Below, piece by piece: positions 30,178-43,420 of a DNA stretch of 64,000 bases. Source of the stretch: Chelydra serpentina (Eukaryota > Chordata > Testudines > Chelydridae); assembly GCA_037349315.1 (NCBI GenBank), contig JBAIAC010000057.1, positions 14,229,501 through 14,293,500 of the forward strand, written 5' to 3'. A program made the translations under genes and the position numbers. Position 1 is the stretch's first letter. Every line of letters begins with the position of its first letter. The notes under the pieces were generated by a model. It was not told where the DNA came from and did not search any database. It worked only from the letters and a program-made list of their open reading frames with translations.

Positions 30178-32799
30178 AATAGACAGTTCCTGTCCCAAAG
30201 AATGTACAGTCTCAAATCTTGTCTATCTAGATTGTTCTCTTCAGAGCGGAGTCTGGCTACTGCTCTGTGTTTGTGCAGCACCTGGCATGGTGGGGCCCCG
30301 GTCTCGGTTGGTCTCTCGTGTAATAAACGTGATTATGAACAACGGCCTGGGTCCATCCCAGAACTCTCAGACAATGAACAGCAGGAGCCCATGAATCAGA
30401 GTGAACCAGAATTGGCGCTTTTATTTATGGAAGTATTAATGAACCGGGGTTTGTACAATTCACCCAGCTCTAATCCAGAACACTTTATTAAACAGAGTCA
30501 GGGGAATGCGAGGAACCAGGGCTGTCCGGTCGAGTCTTGCTATGGGTTGTAGGCAAGTATAAGTTGCATGTTCTTGCCACTAGATGGTGCTCTCAACCTA
30601 CCTTTGTGAGGCTCTGTGTTGGCGCCGCCAGCAATCAGCTAATGCCAAGGGAGGCTGGAATAAAGGAAGATGTTTTCATGCAACACGCTTCAGTGGTGCA
30701 TAACAAATTCCATAAGCACTGGCCACATGCTCAGTACAGGAGCGCTCCACACCCTGCCGTAGCAGGGCGTTGTGCTCCAGTGGTGAAGGCAACTAGTGTG
30801 AAATGCTGATCTCAGCTGCCGCTTCCCCTGGGTCCGATGGAGAATGCTCAGGTCAGTCACGAGCTGAGGTGCAGACGCTTCTAGGATCTCCGGCAGGACA
30901 AGGCCGCAGACTTTGGCGTACTCTGAAGGTGGAACGTAGCCACTGGTTCCCTTCCGTCGACGCTCATACACGCCGAGGAGCACTTCACTGAGTGCCAGGA
31001 GGGCAGGGAAAGGGCACAGGTTGGGATTTGGAGGATAAGTGGTGTCTGAGCTTGATTTGCTTCAGGCTCAGTTGTTTGTGTGGCAGGTGGGAAGCATCCT
31101 CTTAGCACAAACTCTGGGCTGGCACCTCTGGGCGCTCTCCTCTGTGGCAGATCCCAGAGCTGGCAGCTCTCTTCAGCCGCCTAACTTCCTGAGCTGTCTG
31201 GCTAAGAAAGCGCCAGCTGCCTATTCCCACAGCTCTGAGCCCCTGCCTACGCCCTTACCCGCCAAGAAACCCCGCCTGCTTCCACCAGCTGGCAAACCTC
31301 GGCTGAGGGGAGCATTTCTGGGTGCTGAGGCAGAGAAAAGACTGAGCTGGTGAACCAAAGGTTTGGTGATGGAGGCAGCTGTCATCTTTGCCTGCTCTTA
31401 GAGAGGGAAGCCTCCCCCTGAAACCAACTCATAGTGTCTGCTCTGGGCATGCTGCCTTGTTCATACTTTCACTGTTCAATGCGGCCGGGTGAAACAGAAA
31501 CAAGTGAATGCTCTAGCAAGAGGAAGGATGGTCCAGTGGTCAGAGCGCTAGCCTAGGATGTTGGAGAACCGGGGGTCAAGTCATTGCTCTGCCACAGTTT
31601 TCCTGTGTGCCCTCGGGCAAGTCATTTATCTTTTCAGTGCCTCAGTTGGGGATAATAGCACTGCCCTGCCTCCGGGTGTGTGTGAGGGTAAATATGTTAC
31701 ATCGTGAGGTACCCAGCTCCCCCAGTGCGGTTAGTCCATGGGACTGGGACTTAGAGTTGGTGGGCTCTAGTCCCAGCCCTGGTAGTGACTCACTGAGTCA
31801 CCCCTGCTGAAACCACTGGGGCGTGGGACCTGGCCTGCCCATGGCTGGGGGCAGCTCAAAGCCATTGTTTGGTTTCCCCACTACCCCCTTAGCAGGCAGC
31901 CAAGAGCCGGAGAACGAGTGGGAGCTAGGTCCCCGCTCCTGAGGCCAGGCAGGGCACAGGGACTCGCTGCTGGTCCCCGGTGAGGGGGTGGCTCGCAGCG
32001 CAGCAGTCTGACAGCTTCAGGGCAGAGACTTTACCTCTTCACCCCACTGCATTCACCACAGGGCACCTCAGGCCGAGCTCCCAGCCCTTCTGCCTGCAGC
32101 CCTGGCTGAATCAGCTACTTGAACGGGGGGCAGGCAGGAGTGGTGAGTGCGAAGTGGGGGGGCCTGCCTGCCGGGAACTGCCGTGGGAGGGGGATGAATC
32201 ACTCGCCGGCTGCTATTGTGACGTAGCTCTGATGCAGGGCGCTTGCTGGGGAGGGTTAAAGCTGAACAATGGGGCATGGCTGGGGGGAACTTTCCCCGGA
32301 GGGAGGTAGTCCGTTCAGCTGAGCGCTCATGATGGGGCGGGGGCCAGGCGCTGCCGGACCTGGGCCAAGGCCTCACCCAGCCTTTAAAACACCCCCAACC
32401 AAGTGCCCCCTGCTGACACACAGGCCCCAGGGCCCACTGCTGGGGGGTGGGAGGGAGGCGGCTGTGTGAGCCAGCCAGGGCCTGACAGGCCTGGTGGTCC
32501 GAGGTGCTGGCACTCTGTCCAGCAGGCCAGGTGAACTGGCCCTGCTTCCTCGCCACACGGAGCTGTGCCCCTGCCACAGGCCTGCGGGATCCCTCTGCTG
32601 CCCAGGGAAACTCCCCCAACCCCAGCAGTGTGCAGCCCCTCAAGGAGAAATAGCCCTTGTCCTGGCCCCTTGCAGAGGGAGGGCCTGAGGCTGCAACCCC
32701 CTGCTCCCTCCTGAGGGCAAAGGATGGGGCAGAGTCTGTGTGTCATGTGGCACTGGGGACAAATTCACCCACCTGTCCTGGCTCCACGCAGCTCCCGGG
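30178..32799. other. Intergenic DNA, no recognised gene
   Basis: Nothing beyond the MIR relic at 31520-31700 could be assigned. The right part (31.8-32.8 kb) is GC-rich with G- and C-runs. Confidence 0.4.
31520..31700 (+). repeat. MIR/core-SINE relic
   Basis: A tRNA-like head (GTCCAGTGGTCAGAGCGCTA and GGGGGTCAAGTC), then CCTCGGGCAAGTCATTTATC and TCAGTGCCTCAGTTGGGGAT, with a CTCCGGGTGTGTGTGAGG tail. Confidence 0.65.
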
Positions 32800-33606
32800 A
32801 GCAGTGGCATGTCCCCCCCACCAGCTCTTACGCCTAGGGGCAGCCAGGGGGCTCTGCGCGCTGCCCCAGCCACAGGCGCCAGTCCCGCAGCTCCCATTGG
32901 CTGGGAACCGCAGTCAATGGGAGCTGCAGGGAAGGCCCTCTGGACAGGGCAGCACGCAGAGCCACCTGGCTGCGCCTCTGCATAGGAGCTAGAGAGGGGA
33001 CATGCCGCTGCTTCTGGGAGCTGCTTGAGGTAAGCACTGCTCAGAGCCTGCACCCGTGACCCCCTGCCCTTGCACCCCAACCCCCTGCCCCAGATCTGAT
33101 TCCCCTCCCACACAAGGAATCCCTCGGTCCCAGCCCAGAGCCCGCTCCTGCATCCAAACCCTTCATCAACAGCCCCACACCAGAGCCCGCACCACCAGCC
33201 AGAGCCCTCACCCCCCTCCTGCACTCCGAGCCCCTTGACCCCAGCCGGGAGCCCCCTCCTGCAGCCTAAATCCCTCATTTCTGGCATCACCCCAGAACTT
33301 GCACCCCCAGGCCAGAATCTGTACCCCTTCCCACACCCCAATCCCCTGCCTCAGCCCAGAGCCCCCTTCCACACCCTGTACTCCTCATTTCTATCCCGAC
33401 CCCAGAGCCCTCACCCCCTCCCACACACTGCACCCCAACCCCCTGCCCCAGCCCAATGAAAATGAGCGAGTGAGTGACAGTGGGGAGAGCGAGTGATTGG
33501 AGGGGGGAAGGATGGAGGGGTGGGGCCTCAGAGGAGGGGCAGGGTCTCGGAGGAGGGGCGGGGCAGGGGTGTTTGGTTTTGTGCGAGTAGAAATTTGACA
33601 ACCCTA
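32800..33606. repeat. GC-rich transposon-like repeat with internal tandem array
   Basis: A block with GCAGCTCCCATTGGCTGGGA (a feature also seen near 8690) is followed by a C-rich degenerate array of CAGCCCAGAGCCC-type units. It ends in GTTTGGTTTTGTGCGAGTAG and TTTGACAACCCTAGG. The composition resembles the hAT elements at 5691 and 8330, reversed, but I could not identify matching inverted ends. Confidence 0.4.
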
Positions 33607-35389
33607 GGGGGAGCTGAATCCTGGGAGGTGGGGGGATGAAGATACCAAGGGCTGGGAGGCTCCAGGTAGGGCTGATGTGGGCAGGGGCAGGCACTGGAGG
33701 TGCAAGAGGGGCAGTGGTATGGCTTGTAGTGGCGAGCGAGGGGGTGATGAGGGCAGGAGGGTAATGAGGCCACAAGGGGAGACAGCAGGGAAAGCCAAAG
33801 GGGTGGGTAGGGGGCACAGGAAAGAAAGTCGAGGGGAAAGAGAGGTGGTAGTGCCCTGTGGGTGAGGAAGGGAAACACCTCGGGGAGTGGTGAAAACACC
33901 CCAGGAAGGGGAGCAATACGGGGGAGGGAGAGGGTTTGGAAACCCAGCATCTACATAGAAGAGAGAGGTAAAAGGTGAAAACGGTGAGAAAGACACACCG
34001 GCTAGAGGGACTGGGAAGAGGAAGAAAGGGCTGGAGCCAGAGATGGGACAGCCTTAGGGAGGGAAAAGAGGGAAGAGGCCCCCAACTTGGAGGGAAAATG
34101 CCTCAATGCAGAAGGCCAAGAAAAGCCACGGCAGGAAGGAATGTAAAACAGGAGCAGAACTGGAGGCCGCGAGAGCTGATTACTTTTCAGCAGCAACCAG
34201 ACACCAAAATATTACACTAGATCCCCCTGCAGCGTGTTTTGGGGCATGTACTGGGGTGATGCCATAGGGTGAGGGGGGCTGGTGGGAGCTGTGGCTAGGA
34301 GGGGATGCAGGTGCTCAGTTCCTGGGTATGATGGAGTGAGCTGCCTAGCCAAAATACAGGGTATATGCTGGCTATTTTTATAAACTGTATCTGTGACCTG
34401 ATTCGCATTGTCCTCCATGCCCAGCCCTGGGTGTGCAAATCCCAGGTTATGGACACCGCTGCTTAGTTAGTCAGATCCGTGTGCAAAGCAGGAGTAGCTC
34501 ACACGTTCCTGGCTGTGCATGGACAGTCGTGTGTGCACAAATGCCTGCTGGCTGTGACCCTGAACATCAGACCCAGGGCATTTCTATGGCCGCTGGCGAC
34601 CCTGGGATGTGGTGGTGTTTATATCTGCCTACTATGGGGTTCTCACCTCTCTCTCTGGAGCATCTGGAATGGGCCGCTGCCAAAGACAGCACAGCTGGGC
34701 CTTATCTCTGAGCCAGTCTGGCAATTCTTTATGTGCACGCGCCTCTGCATTTTAACAGCCCCGGACTTGCCCACTAGCAAGTTCCCCCAGGCCAGGTCGC
34801 CAGCTAAATATAAGAGGGGCTTTGACTTTATTGTGGGCTAAACATTTTATTTCCAGCTCTTCTAGAAGCAGGAGGTTGCGCCTGGTGCTTCAGCCTGTTC
34901 CCACCTTGTCCTTCGTTCTCATTCTCTCTCTGCCTTCCCACGTTGGCCTGGCTAGCTATGGGCCTGGGGACAAAACTGGCATGGCAGTGCGAGAAAACAG
35001 CTCGCCTACCAGCAGGGGTCTGCACTTACCCCGTGAATCCTATTCTCTTCTGATCAGCAGCTTTAATGGGCGAAGCCACTGCTGTGCCTGGGAGCACCCA
35101 GAGAGGAGGGAAGGGGGAGAGAGATCCTGGCTGGGCCATCCCCACCGCAGAGACTAACAAGGGGAGCAAGGTCTATGTGCCCTCTTCTCCCCACATCTGG
35201 CCAGGGAGAGCTGGAGTTGCCCTCCTCCCAGAGGACCACAGATATTTAGGAAACATACTAGTTTAATATCAAATCTTAGGCCCCGATTCTCAGGTGTGGG
35301 TGACTCCCTTGGGTGCAGGGACCAAGGTGGGGACATACACTTTACACTTGTGGCCGGGGTCTTAGTGGGGAGCCAGCTATGGTCACTCA
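33607..35389. other. Intergenic DNA, purine-rich in its left half
   Basis: From 33610 to about 34150 the + strand is strongly purine-biased (GGGAG/GGAAAG runs). No gene or repeat family was recognised further right. Confidence 0.4.
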
Positions 35390-36376
35390 ATTAGGGTGAA
35401 CTGCAAAGAATGGGGCAGACAATCCCCATAAAGCTGGTGGATATTCCAATACTTAGATTTGCCAAGCCAGCCTAAAACAGCATCTTTATTAGCTTACCGG
35501 TTACTCAGAAGTCCAAACAACACAGTTCCCTTAAAGTGATCCAGCCTCAGGCCTCCATCCAGGTACACACGTCAAATATGATGAACATTTCTGTAAATCT
35601 GATTTCATCATATAAAAGAAAAGGTTCTACCAATCCCAAAGGATCAGACACATTACCTCCCAGGTTAATGAATGTTTCAGATCTTGCCCAAATACATGCA
35701 ACGGCCAATTCTTATTAACTAAGCTTAAATGTATTAAAAAACAAAAGAGAAAGACAGTATGATTAAAAGATCAATTCACATACAGACATGAGTTCAATCC
35801 ATTGAGGTGCAGATTCATAGCAGAGATGGTGAGCTTCGTAGTTGCAAAGAGTTCCTTTAGAATTCAGTTCATAGGTTATAGTCCAATGTCCAAAAATCAT
35901 ATTCAGGGTGTACCAGCATAACTGGGACCTTAGTCTTGAGACTCAAACTTCCCCCGACGAAGCCTAAGCAGATCTGAGATGACAGAATCAAGACCCAAGG
36001 ATCTTTTATACCATTTCATGTCTTTTGACAAGTTGGAGTTCAAAAGGTAATTAGCATGACTTCAATGGAGGTCCATCACTGGTACTTAGCTATAGAATTA
36101 ACATAAGGCAATTTGCTTGTTCCTCCACCATTCACAGATTATTTGCTATCCATTTCAAAGAGAGATGAATACCAAGATATCCTGTGTTTACAATTCATTT
36201 AAATGCTAGGATCTTCTTTTGACCTCTGAATTATCAGAATACACAGGGACTGTTGATTACATTGTCGGCCCTACTCATACTTATGTAAATACACAAAAAC
36301 CACAAACATTATCTCACCACATGTCTTTGAGGGTTATTTATTTTGCAGGTTGTTTAACCATTTCTAGCCATGTGTC
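35390..36376 (-). mobile_element. Possible solo LTR, boundaries uncertain
   Basis: An AT-rich block, clearly different from its GC-richer flanks, starts on the minus strand with TGTGACACATGGCTAGAAAT. It holds a minus-strand AATAAA (35485-35490 on +) about 100 bp before a plausible end. This looks like a turtle LTR in minus orientation. I could not find a matching target duplication. Confidence 0.35.
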
Positions 36377-37151
36377 ACACCACTCCTTTGTGCTCCCCCA
36401 TTATGGGGCCTGCCCTGGCGTACATTAGAGCAGCCCCAAGGCCAGGCTGTCCCAGCCCCAGGAATAGCCAGAGTGTAGACATGCTCCAGCTACATCCCTT
36501 TCCCCCCGTTATGTTTCCTACCTGCCCCCTATGCCAGGAGCTGCAAGTAGCTTTTACCCTGGCTGTGTCCCACATAAGGATTCCTTCGGCACCAGGGGAC
36601 CCCCTGAAGCAGAGGTACAAAGGGTCTGCAGTGTGATGGAAAATAATGCCCTTAGTCACTGAAGCAGTGAGCCCAGGCAATACTGCTGAGCTGGCTGGCC
36701 GGGCTACAGGCTGACTTAATGAACCAATGCTTGTAAAGAGCCCTGAGACTGTGGGCTAAGAGCTGCAATTAAAGTGCCATGTATTGTTACCACGGTAATA
36801 CTGTGATCACCTGGGCCGTGTGTGTGTGTGTCGCTATCACCCTCGGCTGCCTGGAATCCGCATGTCTGAGCTCTGTGTCATACGCCCTGTACTGCCAACG
36901 GCTGACAGGGATTCTCAGTTACCGCCAACGGCAGGGCCAGTGCTTTTGGAGCAGGAGGGTCTGGGTCTACCCCTTCTGCCCCACATGGTCTTGGGGGAGA
37001 GGGCATAGTCAGCTGTGCAGTCCTACCTGGCCAGGCTCGTTTCATGCTGTTGGCACCTCCCCCCTGCTGGGGGTTGAGATGACAGGCAGGATGGGATGCC
37101 CTTGGCAAAAACTGTTTAACTTCAAGTGGAGAGCCGGCGACTTGGAGGCTG
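36377..37151. other. Intergenic DNA, no recognised gene
   Basis: Nothing assignable between the possible LTR and the defined solo LTR. Confidence 0.4.
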
Positions 37152-37156
37152 GGCTC

Positions 37157-37731
37157 TGTGACGGAATGGGGCGGTTTTTGGTGTTTCCTCTGAGTGCTGT
37201 GTGTATGCCTCAGTTTCCCCTGTGCATTTCTTGAGTCTCTAGGTGGTGGGAATAAGGGGGGATTGTTGCAGAGCTGGAGACGGCCAGTGTGATGACAGAG
37301 AACGGCCAACACCCTGTCTCCTGGCAACTAATAGCCTGGGCCCCTCCTCTGCAAAGGTGCGAGCTGAAGGCATTAAAGAACAAAGGGATCAGGTGACCTC
37401 CTGGCCCTGGAAGGAGACAAAGGCAAAGGAGGGGCTAGAGAGGTCTCAGTTTGAAGCTGGCTGGGGACGTGGGGGGAGGCGCAGACCGAGTCTGGCCTCT
37501 CTGCCCCCCGTTTGGAGCTGTGGGGTGAAACACAGGGCGCCCCCAGGCTGGGGTCTAAGCTCCCTGCCCCCTAGAAGGGCCCGACTGAGGGGTCCTGATT
37601 GTACTGACAAGCTCTGTTTGGATTGTGTTCCTGCCATCTCTAATAAACCTTCTGTTCTGCTGGCTGGCTGAGCCTCACAGTGAAGCCCAGGAAGAGGGGT
37701 GCAGGCACTGACTCCCCCACACGCCGTGACA
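37157..37731 (+). mobile_element. Solo LTR, 575 bp, with exact 5-bp target duplication
   Basis: The element begins TGTGACGG and ends CCGTGACA (TG...CA), and is flanked by GGCTC on both sides (37152-37156 and 37732-37736). AATAAA at 37642-37647 marks the R region, leaving about 85 bp of U5. There is no internal coding region nearby, so the provirus-like body was lost by LTR recombination. A 5-bp duplication fits several LTR-retroelement classes. Confidence 0.9.
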
Positions 37732-37894
37732 GGCTCCTAGAGCTGCGAGCATGGTTCAGGAAATGGCCCAAGCCATCTGACTGGTCCCCGCTGGTGACCC
37801 CAACCTTGTGACCTTGGGCTTTGACAGACTTGCATGGAGCTGGTTCCAGTGAGCTGGGACTATTAGTAGCATTGGGATAAAAGTAGCCCCTAGA

Positions 37895-38095
37895 GGCGCC
37901 AAGCAAGATCAGGCCCCATTGTGCTAGGCGCTGTACAGATGTACAAAGAGAGAACCAGCCCTAGCGAGTTTACAGCCTAAATAGGCAAGACAAAGGGCAG
38001 GAGGGAAACAGAGACACAGGGAGGGGAAGTGATTTACCCAGGTCAGGTCTCCTGACTCCCAGTCCAGTGCCAATCCACTAAACCATGCTGCCTCC
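37895..38095. repeat. Ancient amniote repeat relic
   Basis: GGCCCCATTGTGCTAGGCGC is followed by a CTGTACA segment and, further right, GAGGGGAAGTGATTTACCCA, a MIR/L2-type motif on the minus strand. Confidence 0.5.
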
Positions 38096-39479
38096 CTGAC
38101 CCAGCCTCTCAAGCCTAAATGTCTTAAATACAAGCACAGTGATGCAGTGTTTCAGGAGTAGCCCAGCACTCTGGAAGCTCCTCCCCTAGAGCATGGATGG
38201 CAGGTGTTGGGAAGCAGCCAGCAGCACGAGCTTGCCTCACAACGAGAGCCAAGAGGTTGTCTCTCGGTACAGGAGCCGTGGGAGCCTCTGTCCGGGTCTG
38301 CTCCACATGAACCCCCATGAAATCCCTCCGTTGGGCGTGGGCTCCACCCAGAGCCATACCTCAGCCCAGACTTCCTAAACTATCCAGCCTAGGTCTAGAG
38401 ACTCTGGAGATGGGGACATTAGGGAGGCCATAGGTTAGAACTGCGCAAGCTCTCTGCAGGTTCCCACCCTCTAGCAGACAGGGGATGAGGGAAGTATCCC
38501 TGCGGTGTCTCTTCCCTTTGCAATTTCTCCCCTTCTGGACCCTGGGCCACCCTTGCTGGGAGCTCCCCGCACTTTAGCAGCTCCCCGGCTCTCTCCTTTT
38601 CCAGGGCATAACTCAGCAGCAGCGTCCTGCCGATTGGAACGCGGGCGGGCAGCTGCCGTTGCAGAGGTTCGTTGGCCGAGCTCTGAAAATGCAGCTGGTC
38701 ACCAGCAAATCCCTGCAGATCTGGCCCTGCAGAAACACTTACCAACAGGCGGGTTCCTGTAACAAGCCATTTACGGCAAGCCCGAGGCGCTGCTAACAGA
38801 CCAGATAGGCCAGGCGGCCGGAACACAGGAAGGTTCAGAGCCTGCGGTCCAGACTGCCGTGCTGGCTTCTCCAGAAGCAGAAGCCACTCTCTTCATGGTA
38901 TTGATCCCTGCACTGTGGAGCTCTGAGGCTTTCTCCACCTCCCCACAAATCAAAGCCACTTTGCATCTTTACCTGCAATTAGCAGAAGCAGACACTTAGT
39001 GCCCCGGCTCTCATCTCCTGCTCTGGGAGCCAAGCAGATGAATAGCACAGGTGGGAGTCGTTTAGGCTTTCAAGAACTCGCCTTCATTCCCAGCATGGTG
39101 GGAGGCTATGAAGAGTTGGGCCCTCAGAGGAGCCTACACTGGATGGGGATAGACACATTAGAAATCACTAACGATCACTCCCCTTGCCTTTGGTGGGAGC
39201 TGCTGGTTCTCACACAGCCCCGTGCCGTCCCTGCCGCCGACCCTGCATTAAAGCCATCACAACTGGATTTGCCGTTAAAAACCATCCCTATGCGGGGAGA
39301 CTTAGCCAGAGCCATGCAGAACTGCCTCCAATAGCAAATCCAACCCATCCTTCCAGGGCGTTGAGGGGGCTTATGTGTAGCTGGGATTTCCTGTGCTTGG
39401 GCTTCATCCTAGCGTCTGTTTCACAAATACCAAGCCCCGCAGCAAGAACTATCCACCTTCCCCGTATCCCTAGGAGTCA
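38096..39479. other. Intergenic DNA, no recognised gene
   Basis: No feature could be assigned. Confidence 0.4.
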
Positions 39480-41430
39480 GAGCACCACACATGTCAGGTC
39501 CATCAAAGCACCCCGTATGTCCAATTTACCGCCTGAGATTAACAGGCCAGGTAGGTTAGTGCTATGCTGTCGGCGGGACAGCGTAGAGGCCACCCTGTGC
39601 GTCATGCGCCTCCATGATGTTCTGTCCTGAGCCAAATCTGGCATGTTATGAGGTAGGATGCCTGTGAGGACAGATATCTTGACATCGTCCAGCCATTGTG
39701 TTTTAGATCTTCTGGGGGGGCCTTTTCCATCCTGCTTTCCTTGGGTCGAACGCGAAGGTGATTCTCGTGAGGCAGTCAGTAGGCATTCGGCACAGATGAC
39801 CATGCCACCTTGGAGAGCACTGGGTGACCGTTTGAGAGAGTGGGACCTGTTTAGTTAGGAAGAGGACCTCTTCACTCACCTTGAATTAACTACCATTGGA
39901 TGTTTTCGATCATTCGGAAATGCTTCATCTGACTGGTGTCCAACTTCTTTTCAATCCATGTTTCAGTCTCATAGGTCAGAATACTGACCACAAAAGCATT
40001 GTATAGCCTCAGCTTCAGCTCTCTACTAATTAAGGATGCTCTTAATGAGGTGTTCCATTACTGATGATGTTTTTGCAGTGCAGGCTACAAGTTCTTTCTT
40101 GATGCCACCCATGTAATCAACAGCAGAGCCGAGGTGACAATCTCAACTGGGTGATCGCTCTCTGAGATGCTAGAGCCTGCAGCATGTTCAAAATCGCCAC
40201 CTGGAAGAATAATTTTCAGGCCAACTTTGGCTGCTGAGCTTTCCAGGGCTTTCGTCTCAACTCGCTCGTTCATTGATTCAGCAACTAGTGCTATGTTCTT
40301 GGCAGAATCAGCGTCACCAAGGCGTATGCCTCAACTTCATTCACTTAGTGTCTGAAAAAGCCCATAGTCTATGACAGCATTGAAGAGTTGTGGGGCAACA
40401 GCACAACCTTGTTGAACACTCGACCTAATTCAGAAGAAGGCAGGACTTTTCCCAAGCTACAAGAACACAACACAGAATGCTTTACAGAACTTGTCAGGGA
40501 GGCCTGTGAGTTTCAAGATCATCCAAAGCACTGCCCTGTCAACAGAGTCAAACACGTCCTTGATAGCTACAAATACAATGCGAACGGGGTGCTTGAATTG
40601 TTGAACCTTCTCAAAAAGCTGGCAGACTGTGAAGATTTGCTCCATCATAGAATGGCTGGGAATGAAGCCAGCTTGTTATAGAATATCTGGGTTGGAAGGG
40701 ACCTTAGGAGGTCATCTAGTCCAACCCCCTGCTCAAAACAGGACCAATCCCCAATTTTTGCCCCAGATCCCTAAATAGCCCCCTCAAGGATTGAACTCAC
40801 AACCCTGGGTTTAGCAGGCCAATGCTCAAGCCACTGAGCTATCCCTTGATCTTTTTGATAGCCACGGCTTGGGCCAACAAGCTAGAGGCAAAACTTCCCC
40901 CAGGATGGATAAAGGAGTAATGCCACGATAGTTACAACAATCCCATTTGCTCCCTTTATATTTCCAAAGCAGTAAAATAATGCCTTTCGCCAATAGGATG
41001 GGACCGATCTGGTTCCCAGCTGATACTGAACAGTGTCTGCAGCCACAAAAAATGGCTGCAGCTGGTCCAGCACTTGTTATGCAGAAATTCCACAGAGTCC
41101 TGCCACCATATTTCCCATAAGCGTCTTTCCAGTTCTGTGGATTTCGTCAATAGTGAATTGACCAGGATCACTTTGTGCAGAATGGGTCAATTCAGCAACT
41201 GCTTTAATATCAGGGTCCAAAAATTGGCGGGGAGGGGGGGCATTTAGCAGCGGGCTGAAATGTTCATTGCAGCATGCCAGGCACTCCACTTCTGCACAGA
41301 TTAGCTGGCCAGGACTGGAGTAGACCATCCCCCAGCGAATGACCTTTCTCATCAGTCAGGTTGCACAAGCGTTTATACAAGGAGACAACATCGTTCCTGG
41401 CGGACGCTCCCTCGACTGCGATGGCTGACG
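39480..41430 (-). pseudogene. Decayed LINE reverse transcriptase, split by a SINE
   Basis: Minus-strand fragments in different frames line up as one reverse transcriptase. From N to C they are DEIHRTGKTLMGN and WWQDSVEFLHNKC (41350-41080), YWRKALFYCFGN with the following KGAN (near 40950), then FIPSHSMMEQIFTVCQLFEKV and a VFVAIKDVFDSVDRAVLW catalytic-core-like stretch (40650-40460). A C-terminal RRSKTQWLDDVK lies near 39710. Several frameshifts break it. It is not CR1; the layout suggests an RTE/Jockey-like clade, but I cannot fix which. The SINE at 40676-40857 interrupts it. Confidence 0.65.
40676..40857 (-). mobile_element. tRNA-headed SINE with CR1 tail, inserted in a LINE relic
   Basis: Read on minus, the head has A-box-like TAGCTCAGTGG and B-box-like GGGTTGTGAGTTCAATCC motifs. 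The tail is the CR1 3' end (GACTAGATGACCTCCTAAGG). It is the same family as 54291-54472, the CR1-mobilised SINE of turtles. Confidence 0.9.
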
Positions 41431-41575
41431 TGGTCCAAAAGGCACTATGGCCTTACCTGTCCAATAAACAGCATCACCTGAGTCGCTGTTTCACACACAG
41501 TAGATGAGCATCACACTCGGTTCCAGCTTCCTCTGCCCTCCACCCCCTTGGAATTATCTGCATCCAGCCGGGGAG

Positions 41576-41666
41576 AATCATAGAAGATCAGGGTTGGAAG
41601 GGATCTCAGGAGGTATCTAATCCAACCCCCTGCTCAAAGCAGGGCCAATCCCCAACTAAATCATCC
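41576..41666 (-). mobile_element. CR1-type 3'-tail fragment
   Basis: On + this reads GATCAGGGTTGGAAGGGATC through CCAACCCCCTGCTCAAAGCA, the terminal CR1 sequence. About 90 bp remain. Confidence 0.85.
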
Positions 41667-43420
41667 GTGGATCTGTACTGTTTGGCAGTGTGGAATGTTC
41701 ATAGCTCCTTGCACGGTTATATCCTGAGGGCGGCAGCTTGGAACCGGAGAAATGATTTCAGTGGGAGGGGGAATCAGGCAAAGAGAACAGGTATTCACTA
41801 CTGCTGTGCTCAGCTTTTAAAAAGAATTGCACCACAACTGACAAACAGTGTTTCACCCAGATCTATATTTCCATGCAATCGGCTAAAGAGGACTGGTAGC
41901 GTAGTGCCGTCTTAGCAATGCGATGGTGATGCAGGGATGGGGTGGCTCCCGTGTAATGAGCGATGGCTCCCTGCATACAGAGAGCACAGCCAGCAACAGG
42001 TCTCAAATCTGGTACTCTTAGCACTGATAGCACACGCCACTGTCACCTGAGACACATGAATTCTCCCTCAGCTGTGAGGCGGCAGCCGTCTCTGTAGGGC
42101 CGGGCCAGCCATGAGCGCTCGCATGCAGGACAGTCGTGATAATGGATGATAGCACCTTTTGCTGCTAGTGCATCCGTTCAAATCCAGTCCCAGCAGTTGT
42201 TACTCTGTTGGCTGCTTGATGACCAATATGAAATGAGATGGGGGACGTGGCATTAATCATGCCCTGCATTGGGAGTCTCGGGAGGGAGGCCAAAGGTTAA
42301 TTAGGCCAGTGAGGTGGAGCCACTCTTGAGGCGGTCCTTCCAGGGCAAGTCTTGGGGAGGGTTGCACTGCTCATGAGAGGGATTTGGGCTCCAGGGCTGT
42401 CGACGCCACCCCTTTAACCACATTCCTATCTTTGAACAAGAGGTTGCAGGACACTCCCACAAAGAAGTGGACGCTCCCTTAGGACTGGCCAGTGGCTGTA
42501 CAAGGGAGAGGGGCCTGGGCCTGGTGCCTAGCTCCCGTGCATGGATAGATGCCTGCTGGGTTCTTGTTCCAGGCTGGCTGAGTCCTACACAAGCTCGTTG
42601 TTACTGTTGCTAGTGCGCAGGGGTCTCTGCTCACCCGGGATGCAGCGAAGGTGAAGGTGACTCATTGGTCCATCCTCACGGCCCCACATGGGTTCAGCTG
42701 CATAGTCCCCAGTGAGTCATGCAGCGGAATGTCCCCCCACTCCCACCCCTGGCTGAATGGGGACCCTGTTGTGCTAGGCGCTGTACAAACACAGAACACC
42801 GAGATGGTCCCTGCCCCAAAGCAGTGACAGTCCTAGTATAAGACAGGAGACAACCAATGGATACAGGCCGACGGGGGTGTGCAAGGCAACAACAAGACCT
42901 TCAGCACTGAGGCACGTTAGCACAGCAGGGTGGACGGTACTCATGCTGCTGCTGCTGCCTGGGCTGTACCTGTTCGGGGCTTTGGACTCCAGGGCCGTCA
43001 GATCAGCTCTAAACTCATCACAATCCCCCGAATGTGGCTAGCTCATACGAGCCTCCATGCTGAGCCAGAGCCTGGGCCACCTTGCCCAGTGTCCGGTCTC
43101 CAACAGCGGCCTGGAGCACAGCCTCCTGGGGCGTGGACACCGTGACGCGATGACCAAGAGAGGCGTCACAAGAATTGCGGGAGGGCAAACAGACCATCAG
43201 CGGCGAAGCTGGAGATACAGACCCTCAGCGGCGCATCAAAGATCTCTCTGGTCAGTCGCTCCAGGGCAGAATGTCACCCTGTTCCAGACTCTCATGGGCT
43301 TCAGGCCAGTCCCACCAACAGAGCCGATTGGCTCGTTTCCACCCTTTACTCCGCTTGCACCCCTTGGGCCACCTTTCCTCCCTGGTAACAGCCTGCAAAC
43401 CGCCTGGTGCGGATGATCCT
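41667..43420. other. Intergenic DNA, no recognised gene
   Basis: Only an ancient GCTGTACAAAC-family relic (42760-42865) was recognised, with a short GCT run near 42942-42958. Confidence 0.4.
42760..42865 (+). repeat. Ancient repeat relic (GCTGTACAAAC family)
   Basis: GGACCCTGTTGTGCTAGGCG then CTGTACAAACACAGAAC, related to 37895 and 30010. Confidence 0.5.

Noticed and set aside
33287..33916. Pro-rich 209-codon minus-strand frame and its overlapping neighbours
   Set aside because: Low-complexity, caused by C-rich tandem DNA; similar frames occur on both strands and in several phases.
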